Below, piece after piece: positions 57,433 to 64,000 of a stretch of DNA of 64,000 bases. The stretch is from Dyella sp. GSA-30 (GTDB lineage Bacteria; Pseudomonadota; Gammaproteobacteria; Xanthomonadales; Rhodanobacteraceae). A program made the translations under genes and the position numbers. Positions within the stretch are counted from its first letter, which is position 1. Each line of letters begins with the position of its first letter. The DNA lies in NCBI RefSeq assembly GCF_027924605.1, contig NZ_AP027042.1, forward strand, positions 2,829,524 to 2,893,523, read 5' to 3'. Under the pieces are notes generated by a model. That model saw only the letters and a list, made by a program, of their open reading frames with translations, did no database searches and was not told where the DNA came from.

Positions 57433-57445
57433 CTCATTTAGATTT
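57413..57445. promoter_or_regulatory. Fur-type operator before the haem uptake operon
   Basis: AAATCTAAATGAGA (57413-57426), centre TATAT, then the exact complement (57432-57445). The core ATGAGATATATTCTCAT resembles the TGAGAAT-type Fur boxes of gammaproteobacteria. It lies about 115 bp before the receptor start, predicting repression when iron is plentiful. Confidence 0.85.
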
Positions 57446-57561
57446 TCGCGGACCGGCATCTCCCGGTCCTGATTCGGCCGCCAGCCACCGATGCCTCGAG
57501 CGTCCTTGCCAGCAAGCCGCGTGCAGCTCCACACACGCCAGGGTAAAGGACCTTTTCTTTC

Positions 57562-59883
57562 ATGCGTATCGCTCCGCTGGCCGCCATCATTGGCGCGCTG
57601 TTGTCATCTTCCGTCACTGCCTGGGCCGCTGAGCCGGCCGGGTTGTCCACGAGTCCCGATCAAGCTTCCAACCTGCCGCGCGTGCAGGTCACTGCCACCA
57701 CGCCAAGCTTGCAACTCAATACGCCGGGCACGGTATCGATGATCGATCGCGTGCAGATGGATCGTCATCTGGTGCTGACCATTCGCGACTTGGTGAAGTA
57801 CGAGCCGGGTGTGTCGGTGATCGGTACGGCGGGGCGCTTCGGTCTGGACAGCTTCAACATCCGCGGGCTGTCGGGCAACCGCACGCGCATCGAGATCGAC
57901 GGCGTATCGCAACCGGCATCGTTCGGTGCGGATGTTGCCGGCGGCAGTTTTCGTGCCGGCCGCAACTTTATCGATCTGGACGATATCAAGCAGGTCGACA
58001 TCATTCGTGGCCCGGCGTCGGCGCTGTATCCCTCCGATGCGCTCGGCGGCGTCGTCAGCTTGCGTACGAAAGATCCGGCCGACTATCTGCGTCCGGGGCG
58101 CGATCCGTATGTGTCGCTCAAGGAGCAGTACGACAGCAGCGATCGCAGCCTGACCAGTACGGCAACGTTGGCCGGCGGCGATGCGAAGAACGGCATCCTG
58201 TTTATCGCCAATCATCGCGAAGGCCACGAAACAGCGAACGAGGGCGATATCGGCGGCGCAGGCGCGACACGCACGCGTCCTGATCCGCAGACATATACGC
58301 TCGATAGTTTCCTCGCCAAATACGTGCATACGGCCCAGAGCGGACGCGCCGATCGCGTGACGCTGGATGGTTCGAACACGCGCACCAACACCAATAGCTT
58401 GTCCAATATCGCGCCTGGCGTGGGTTATTACCGCTCGCAGGACGAAAACCAGCGCATGCGTGCCAGTATCGGGCAGTGGTATCCGCATCTGGATAGCGCT
58501 GTTGCCGATACGCTGGAGTGGAATGCGTACTGGCAGAAAACGCGCACACGTACGGATACGCAAACCGACACCGCCGCCTATGCGCGCTTCTATGAAAACT
58601 TGCCTCTGCAGGAGAAAGTTTCCGGCGGCAAGCTGGTTGCCGTAAAGCAGCTGGGTGAGGGCAGTGCCGTCACCCAGACCATCAGTTACGGCGTTGAGTT
58701 ATCGCGTACCGATGCAGAGTCGACAGCCGGCGGTTACGCTATCAGCAAGCGCACTGGCGCGATAAGCAGCAGCAAGCCGGCCATGCCCGGCAACTATCCG
58801 TTACACCTGATCCCATCCAGTCGCACCGATCGTTATGCCGCGTTCGGCCAGGACGAGCTGGGGTTCTTCGACGGCCACCTGACCGTAACACCAGGCGTGC
58901 GACTGGAACGCTACGAATACAAGCCCGAACAGGATGCGCTGTACGCCGCTTACAATCCCAGTTACGTCAAACGTGATTATGAAAAGAGCTATGCCTCGCC
59001 CAAGCTCGGCGTGGTCTGGCGCTTTACCGATGCATTGAGTGCGTACTTTGACTATGCGCGCGGTTTTCGGCCGCCGCTATACAGCGAAATCGCGGGTGCC
59101 TGGAACGAGCAGCCGTTTCCCGGTTTCAATATCGCGTTCCTGCCCAACGACAAGCTGAAAGCGGAAACCAGCAACAACTTCGAACTTGGCGTGCGCGGCA
59201 AGGGCGATATCGGCTGGTTCAGCGTTGGCGGCTACTACAACAAGTACCGCAATTTCATCTGGTCCGGCTTCGCCTTGCCGCCCTCGCAGATACCGTCGTG
59301 GTACCAGGCGCCGCCGGGGCAGAATCTACTGTTCCAGGCAGTCAATACGCGTCGTGCCTTCATCAAGGGCCTGGAGGCCAGCGGCAGCTTGCGGCTCGGC
59401 CATTTCAGCGACGCGTTGGACGGCTGGGCCGTGCGCGGCAGCGCATCGGTGGCAACGGGGCGCCTGATCGAGTCGGGCGATACGGGTTATAGCCCGCTCA
59501 ATACCGTCGATCCGGCCAAGTTTGTCGTCGGCATCAGCTACGACACCGCTAAATGGGGTGCCGAACTCACCGGCACCGCCGTGCGTCGTCATACCCAGCT
59601 AAGCGACCCGACCGCATTCCGGCCGGCGGGCTACGGCACGCTCGATCTGTACGCGCACTACTCGCCGTTCGGCGAGGGCGCGATGACGAGCCTGGAGATC
59701 TATGCCGGCATCACCAACCTCACCGACCGAAAGTATTGGGACTGGGGCAATTTGAACGGCGGCGTGCTGGGCAATCTGGTCAGCGGCAATGGCTTCAACG
59801 ATAGCGGTACCGGCGGCTTGCCCGCCGATCGCCTCACCATGCCGGGGCGTGCACTCAGCCTCGCCGCGAAAATCGCCTTTTAA
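57562..59883 (+). CDS. hmuR: TonB-dependent haem/haemoglobin receptor
   Basis: 773 residues with a signal peptide (about 1-22), a plug (about 50-165: RDLVKYEPGVSVIG, FNIRGLSGNRTRIEIDGV, DIIRGPASALYPSDALGGVVSLRTK) and a barrel ending in AAKIAF. The sequence fits the haemoglobin/transferrin-family haem receptors (HmuR, PhuR). TonB-box-like QVTATTPS lies at about 41-48. First gene of a five-gene haem operon under a Fur-type site; substrate inferred from the downstream HemS and ABC genes. Confidence 0.9.
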   Translation: MRIAPLAAIIGALLSSSVTAWAAEPAGLSTSPDQASNLPRVQVTATTPSLQLNTPGTVSMIDRVQMDRHLVLTIRDLVKYEPGVSVIGTAGRFGLDSFNIRGLSGNRTRIEIDGVSQPASFGADVAGGSFRAGRNFIDLDDIKQVDIIRGPASALYPSDALGGVVSLRTKDPADYLRPGRDPYVSLKEQYDSSDRSLTSTATLAGGDAKNGILFIANHREGHETANEGDIGGAGATRTRPDPQTYTLDSFLAKYVHTAQSGRADRVTLDGSNTRTNTNSLSNIAPGVGYYRSQDENQRMRASIGQWYPHLDSAVADTLEWNAYWQKTRTRTDTQTDTAAYARFYENLPLQEKVSGGKLVAVKQLGEGSAVTQTISYGVELSRTDAESTAGGYAISKRTGAISSSKPAMPGNYPLHLIPSSRTDRYAAFGQDELGFFDGHLTVTPGVRLERYEYKPEQDALYAAYNPSYVKRDYEKSYASPKLGVVWRFTDALSAYFDYARGFRPPLYSEIAGAWNEQPFPGFNIAFLPNDKLKAETSNNFELGVRGKGDIGWFSVGGYYNKYRNFIWSGFALPPSQIPSWYQAPPGQNLLFQAVNTRRAFIKGLEASGSLRLGHFSDALDGWAVRGSASVATGRLIESGDTGYSPLNTVDPAKFVVGISYDTAKWGAELTGTAVRRHTQLSDPTAFRPAGYGTLDLYAHYSPFGEGAMTSLEIYAGITNLTDRKYWDWGNLNGGVLGNLVSGNGFNDSGTGGLPADRLTMPGRALSLAAKIAF

Positions 59884-59894
59884 GGATCGTCGAT

Positions 59895-60983
59895 ATGTTG
59901 AATGCATCCAGCAATACCTCATCGGGCGCCATGCTGCCGCCGAAACTCCGCGACGAATGGATGCGCTTGCGCGAACTGGAGCCGAACCTGCGCGCACGCG
60001 ATCTGGCCGAGCGTCTGGGCGTGAGCGAAGCGGAGCTGGTCGCCATTCGCTGCGGCGATGGTGTCACCCGTCTGGAAGGGCCATGGAAGGACCTGATTCT
60101 TGCGCTGCCGGAACTCGGCCACGTGATGGTGCTCACGCGCAACGACAGTTGCGTGCATGAGAAGAAAGGCACGTTCGGGCATATCGATATCGGCGCGTCG
60201 ATGGGCGTGGTGCTCGACGAAGCGATCGATCTGCGTTTGTTCCTGAAGCACTGGATATACGGCTTTGCCGTGCGCGAGGAGTCGCGTGGACGTTGGCTGC
60301 AGAGCCTGCAGTTCTTCGATGCCGACGGTTGCGCGGTGCATAAGATCTATCTGACCGATCAAAGCCATCGCGAAGCATGGAGCGGTCTGGTCGGCCGCTT
60401 CGCCGCGGGTGTGCAGTCGCCGTTGTTGGACCGACAGGCGGTCGCGGAACCGCTACCGCTGTTGCTCGACGATACACAGGTCGATGTCGCTTCGCTGCGC
60501 GATGCGTGGCGAGCGATGCGTGATCCGCATGATTTCTTCGCCTTGCTGAAAAAGCACAAGGTGACACGTACGCAGGCGTTGCGTCTGGTTGGCCCGGAGT
60601 TTGCGCGCCCTGTGGTCAATGCATCGATTCGCCATGCGCTCGAAACGGTGGCTGCAAGTGGTTTGCCGATCATGGTGTTCGTCGGCTCGCCGGGTGTCGT
60701 GCAGATCCATACCGGACCCGTGCACAACATCAAGCCGATGGGGCCGTGGCTCAACGTGCTCGACGAAGACTTCAACCTGCACCTGCGTGAAGATCACATC
60801 GTCGAAAGCTGGGTCGTCAAAAAGCCTTCGCCTGAAGGCGCCGTGACATCGCTGGAGCTATATGACGCCCGGGGTGGACAGATCGTGCAACTGTTCGGCA
60901 AGCGCAAGCCCGGCGTGCCGGAGCTGACCGAATGGCGCGAACTGGCCGACGGTCTGCCTGCCACGGAGGACGAGCATGTTTAA
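59895..60983 (+). CDS. hmuS: HemS/ChuS-type cytosolic haem-handling protein
   Basis: 362 residues built of two similar halves, a feature of HemS/HmuS. N-terminal LRDEWMRLRELEPNLRARDLAERLGVSEAELVAIRCGDGV, first haem-domain core LTRNDSCVHEKKGTFGHIDIG, second half with VFVGSPGVVQIHTGPVHNIKPMGPWLNVLDEDFNLHLREDHI, which carries the usual His-binding region. It degrades or hands over haem after import. AAGGA precedes the start, and it overlaps the next gene by 8 nt. Confidence 0.92.
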   Translation: MLNASSNTSSGAMLPPKLRDEWMRLRELEPNLRARDLAERLGVSEAELVAIRCGDGVTRLEGPWKDLILALPELGHVMVLTRNDSCVHEKKGTFGHIDIGASMGVVLDEAIDLRLFLKHWIYGFAVREESRGRWLQSLQFFDADGCAVHKIYLTDQSHREAWSGLVGRFAAGVQSPLLDRQAVAEPLPLLLDDTQVDVASLRDAWRAMRDPHDFFALLKKHKVTRTQALRLVGPEFARPVVNASIRHALETVAASGLPIMVFVGSPGVVQIHTGPVHNIKPMGPWLNVLDEDFNLHLREDHIVESWVVKKPSPEGAVTSLELYDARGGQIVQLFGKRKPGVPELTEWRELADGLPATEDEHV

Positions 60984-61821
60984 GCCATCGCTTTTGCTTG
61001 CGTTCGCCGTTGCCTTGCCGAGTATTGCATCCGCCGCTTCGCCCGGGCGTATCGTGTCGCTTGGTGGCGATATCACCGAAACGATCTATGCGCTCGATGC
61101 GCAGTCGTCGCTGGTCGGTGTGGATAGTACGAGCGAATGGCCTGCGGCGGCGCGGACACTTCCCGATGTGGGTTATGTACGCCAGTTGGCTGCCGAGGGT
61201 GTGCTGTCCCTGCGCCCGGAGCTGATCATCGCAACCCACGATGCCGGTCCGCCGCCAGTACTTGCGCAGCTACGCAGCGCGGGCGTTCGGATCGACACAC
61301 TTCCCGTGACTTATGCGCCTGCCGAGGTGATCGCCAAGGTGCGCACCATTGGGCACCTGCTTGGCAAGGACAGTGCAGCGAGTCAGCTGGCTGACAAGAT
61401 TCAGATCCAGTACGGCGAACTGGCGAAGGCAGTAGCCGGCATGCCCAGGCATCCACGCGCGATCTTCATGATGTCCGCCGGTGGCGGCAGTCCCTTGCTG
61501 GCCGGCAACGAGACTGCTGCGACACACGCGATCGTGCTCGCCGGCGGCGTGAATGCCGTCGATGGCTTTACCGGTTACAAACCGGTCTCCGCCGAGGCGA
61601 TGGCCGCATTGGCACCTGACGTAATCGTGTTGATGCGCGAGCGCGCCGAAGCGCTCGGCGGCGTCGAAGGTGTGTTGAAACTTCCCGGGGTTGCGCTGAC
61701 GCCAGCAGGCAAGGCACACCGCGTCATCCTGGTCGATGGTCAGGCGCTGCTCGGTTTCGGTCCGCGTAATGCGGGACAGGAACTCGTGCTGCAACGCGAA
61801 CTGGCTGCGCTGAGCCGATGA
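60976..61821 (+). CDS. hmuT: Haem ABC importer, periplasmic binding protein
   Basis: 281 residues with a signal peptide (about 1-18, ending ASA). Class III binding protein fold: GRIVSLGGDITETIYALDAQSSLVGVDSTSEWP at the start and GPRNAGQELVLQRELA at the end. It delivers haem from the receptor to the permease. The start overlaps the HemS-type gene and the stop overlaps the permease gene (ATGA). Confidence 0.92.
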   Translation: MFKPSLLLAFAVALPSIASAASPGRIVSLGGDITETIYALDAQSSLVGVDSTSEWPAAARTLPDVGYVRQLAAEGVLSLRPELIIATHDAGPPPVLAQLRSAGVRIDTLPVTYAPAEVIAKVRTIGHLLGKDSAASQLADKIQIQYGELAKAVAGMPRHPRAIFMMSAGGGSPLLAGNETAATHAIVLAGGVNAVDGFTGYKPVSAEAMAALAPDVIVLMRERAEALGGVEGVLKLPGVALTPAGKAHRVILVDGQALLGFGPRNAGQELVLQRELAALSR

Positions 61822-62879
61822 GCAGCGTGGCCTTGCCGCACCTGCGTGTGGACCGTGGCCGCGCGCTCGCGTTGCCCGCGCTGAGTCTGCTGTTGCTTGC
61901 TACGGCGGTGATCGGCCTTGGCACCGGTGCGATTCGCATACCGGCATCGGGGGTGCTTGGCGCCTTGATGCGCGGCGTCGATGGCAGTGCATCGCAAGGC
62001 GACGATCAGATTGTCCTGATGTTGCGGCTGCCGCGCGTATTGATGGCAGCCCTGGTTGGCGCGTCGCTGGCATGTAGTGGCGCGGCCATGCAGGGCTTGT
62101 TTCGCAATCCCCTGGTCGAACCAGGATTGATCGGTGTGTCGGCAGGAGCGGCGCTGGGTGCGATCGGCATGATGGTGCTCGGCACACCACTACTGGCTGT
62201 GCTGCCTGCGTTTGCAGGTTCGCTGAGTGTGGCCGCTACTGCTTTCGTGGGCGGCCTTACCGCAACGATGTTGGTTTATGTGTTGGGGCGTCGTCGTGCC
62301 GGCATGGCTACCTTGTTGCTCGCGGGTGTGGCCATCAATGCCATTGCGATGGCCGGCGTGGGTTTGTTGACCTTCATGGCCAACGAGCGGCAGTTGCGCG
62401 ATCTGAGCTTCTGGACGTTGGGCAGCCTGGGCGGCACGGATTGGCGACGTCTGGCCGCGGTCGCCTTGCCGATGCTGTTGCCGGTGTTGTGGTTGCCACG
62501 TTATGCCCGTGCCTTGAACGCTTTGTTGCTGGGCGAGACCGAAGCGGCGTTGCTCGGCTTTCATCCGCAACGTGTGCGTGTACGCCTGATCGTTCTGGTG
62601 GCACTGGCAACCAGTGCGGCGGTCGCGATGTGCGGTGTGATCGGTTTCGTCGGCCTGCTGGTGCCGCATGTCCTGCGGCTGGTCTGGGGGCCCGATCATC
62701 GGCTGCTGATGCCGGGATCGGCGCTGGCCGGAGCCAGTCTGCTGATTGCTGCCGATGCGGTGGCACGCATCGTGGTCGTGCCGGCGGAGTTGCCGATCGG
62801 CGTGTTGACTGCGTTGCTTGGCGGCCCTTTCTTCCTTTGGCTATTGATGCGCACGCGTATCGGCGAGGCACAGGCATGA
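61818..62879 (+). CDS. hmuU: Haem ABC importer, permease
   Basis: 353 residues, FecCD/BtuC family with about nine to ten membrane spans. Diagnostic segments are RLPRVLMAALVGASLACSGAAMQGLFRNPLVEPGLIGVSAGAALG and CGVIGFVGLLVPHVLRLVWGPDHRLLMPGSALAGA. Partner of the ATPase that follows with a 4-nt overlap. Confidence 0.95.
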   Translation: MSSVALPHLRVDRGRALALPALSLLLLATAVIGLGTGAIRIPASGVLGALMRGVDGSASQGDDQIVLMLRLPRVLMAALVGASLACSGAAMQGLFRNPLVEPGLIGVSAGAALGAIGMMVLGTPLLAVLPAFAGSLSVAATAFVGGLTATMLVYVLGRRRAGMATLLLAGVAINAIAMAGVGLLTFMANERQLRDLSFWTLGSLGGTDWRRLAAVALPMLLPVLWLPRYARALNALLLGETEAALLGFHPQRVRVRLIVLVALATSAAVAMCGVIGFVGLLVPHVLRLVWGPDHRLLMPGSALAGASLLIAADAVARIVVVPAELPIGVLTALLGGPFFLWLLMRTRIGEAQA

Positions 62880-63703
62880 ACATGCCATGGGATTGGGGCG
62901 CCAACGAAGCGGCCGAGCAGGGCAGTGGGGTGATCGCCGTGCGCGGCGTGCATCTTTCGATCGGCGGCCGGCGTGTATTGCACGATGTTCATCTCAAGGC
63001 GCGTCCCGGTCGCCTGCTTGCCCTGGTCGGCCCTAATGGCGCAGGCAAGAGCAGCCTGCTAAGCGTCATGGCGGGTTTGCGTCGGCCGTCATTGGGCGAA
63101 GTGACTCTCGACGGCCGCTCGTTGCAGGCATGGCCCGCGCAAATCCTGGCGCGGCGGCGTGCGATGTTGTCGCAGAAGGTGCAGCTCGGTTTTGGATTCC
63201 GTGTCGACGAAGTGGTGATGATCGGACGCAGTCCTTTCGGCGAAAAGACGGGTGCGATGGATTGCCATCTGGTGGATGCCGCCTTGGGCGCGGTGCAGGC
63301 CAGTCATCTGCGCGAACGCAATTACCTCGAACTTTCCGGCGGTGAGCAGCAACGCGTGCAGTTGGCGCGCGTGCTGGCACAGGTAAGCGAACCGTCCGCT
63401 GCGCCGGCGTGGCTGCTGCTCGACGAACCCGAAGCCAGCCTGGACATAGCGCATCAACACCTGGTGCTCGGTCACGCGCGACGATTGGCGCAACGTGGTT
63501 ACGGTGTCATCGCCGTGCTGCACGATCTCAATCTTGCCGCGCGTTACGCCGATGACGTTGCCTTGCTGGCACAGGGGCAACTCGTGCGTCATGGCAAACC
63601 GGAAGATGCGCTCGATTCGGCGGCGCTGTCGCGCATCTATGGCTTGCCGCTGCGCCGCTCCGAAGTGGCCGATATGCATGGCTGGTTGATCCATCCGGCC
63701 TGA
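62876..63703 (+). CDS. hmuV: Haem ABC importer, ATPase
   Basis: 275 residues from ATG 62876, which overlaps the permease stop (ATGA). Walker A GPNGAGKSS, signature LSGGEQQRVQLARVL, Walker B WLLLDEPEASLD and the switch His in AVLHDLNLAARYADD. A longer in-frame start at 62441 would overlap the permease gene and is rejected. Last gene of the haem operon. Confidence 0.95.
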   Translation: MNMPWDWGANEAAEQGSGVIAVRGVHLSIGGRRVLHDVHLKARPGRLLALVGPNGAGKSSLLSVMAGLRRPSLGEVTLDGRSLQAWPAQILARRRAMLSQKVQLGFGFRVDEVVMIGRSPFGEKTGAMDCHLVDAALGAVQASHLRERNYLELSGGEQQRVQLARVLAQVSEPSAAPAWLLLDEPEASLDIAHQHLVLGHARRLAQRGYGVIAVLHDLNLAARYADDVALLAQGQLVRHGKPEDALDSAALSRIYGLPLRRSEVADMHGWLIHPA

Positions 63704-63801
63704 CCAGTTATTCGGAAACGGCTTTGTGTAGGGCTTTGAGGTGCAGACCAGTTTTTGTGCTGCGGCAGGGGTAGAATGGTCGGGATATCAAGGAGTTGAA
63801 C

Positions 63802-63969
63802 ATGAGCAACGGCAACACTGATCTCAACAAGCCCGGCCCTACCGAGGCCGTGCCGCCGACTACCCCGCATACCTCGCACAATGTGCTCGACACGATCGAG
63901 ACGGCTGCGCTCGATGAGGTGCAGCACGAGGCTGCCTTGCGCGATTCCGCGTTGCGCGTGCCGCGCTGA
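63802..63969 (+). CDS. Small hydrophilic protein, unknown
   Basis: 55 residues (MSNGNTDLNKPGPTEAVPPT and on to ALRVPR) with a good ribosome binding site, AAGGAG at 63790-63795, 6 nt before the start. Pro/Thr-rich first half, then an amphipathic helix with VLDTIETAALDEVQHEAAL. No signal peptide. Unknown; the ribosome binding site and even codon use support a real gene. Confidence 0.6.
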   Translation: MSNGNTDLNKPGPTEAVPPTTPHTSHNVLDTIETAALDEVQHEAALRDSALRVPR

Positions 63970-63974
63970 AAAAG

Positions 63975-64000
63975 CCCCCCTCACCCCAACCCTCTCCCCC
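63975..64000. repeat. Partial family A repeat at the window edge
   Basis: CCCCCCTCACCCCAACCCTC and on, cut by the end of the window. Same family as at 1085; the second arm, if any, lies outside. Confidence 0.8.

Overview
The window reads as chromosome of a gammaproteobacterium of the Xanthomonadales, most likely family Rhodanobacteraceae (Dyella, Rhodanobacter, Luteibacter or Frateuria). This is inferred, not measured. The support is a GC-rich coding bias, dense genes, several TonB-dependent receptors, a methionine synthase split into two genes behind an ArsR/methyltransferase gene, and many interspersed palindromes of the kinds common in this order. No prophage, transposase, CRISPR array or rRNA gene was seen.

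Region 1 (1-22.2 kb) is one surface-secretion locus. A FecR-type anti-sigma factor is followed by a two-partner-secretion (TPS) transporter, an ExbB protein fused to DUF2341 and lectin-like domains, ExbD, a TonB-like protein, a porin, a coiled-coil secreted protein, a Skp/OmpH-like chaperone, a small secreted protein and a giant filamentous-haemagglutinin exoprotein of 4055 residues. The transporter and exoprotein genes are each preceded by the same promoter-like element (TGAAWT, 16 nt, CAGTCG, with GTGACA and GTT conserved inside the spacer). It looks like an ECF sigma-factor promoter and would link the FecR gene to both transcription units. From memory, the arrangement recalls the phosphate-starvation pdt/vre/hxc region of Pseudomonas aeruginosa.

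Region 2 (22.2-26.4 kb) holds an unknown small gene, a cysteine-rich PstS-like secreted protein with a strong terminator, and an overlapping set of minor type II secretion pseudopilins (GspI, GspJ, GspK) without the rest of the machine. Region 3 (26.4-34.3 kb) has a TonB-dependent receptor, a lipoprotein plus permease pair, an ATP-grasp enzyme, a LAB_N membrane protein, and a tRNA-Val(CAC) gene followed by three degenerate copies of its own 3' half plus terminator.

Region 4 (34.4-57.3 kb) is mostly core metabolism and stress genes: split MetH with its ArsR/methyltransferase gene, acyl-CoA dehydrogenase, a minus-strand cluster DUF72, secreted barnase, barstar, S4 protein and MsrA, a serine hydrolase, a mechanosensitive channel, endonuclease V, an ABC exporter, a histone-like basic protein, a pseudouridine-synthase-like protein with an altered active-site motif, and a flavin disulfide reductase. 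Region 5 (57.4-63.7 kb) is a complete haem uptake operon (receptor, HemS-type protein, and binding protein, permease and ATPase of an ABC importer) behind a near-ideal Fur-type palindrome.

Start codons were adjusted where a signal peptide, ribosome binding site or gene overlap argued for it. Functional names rest on motif recognition by eye, not on searches.
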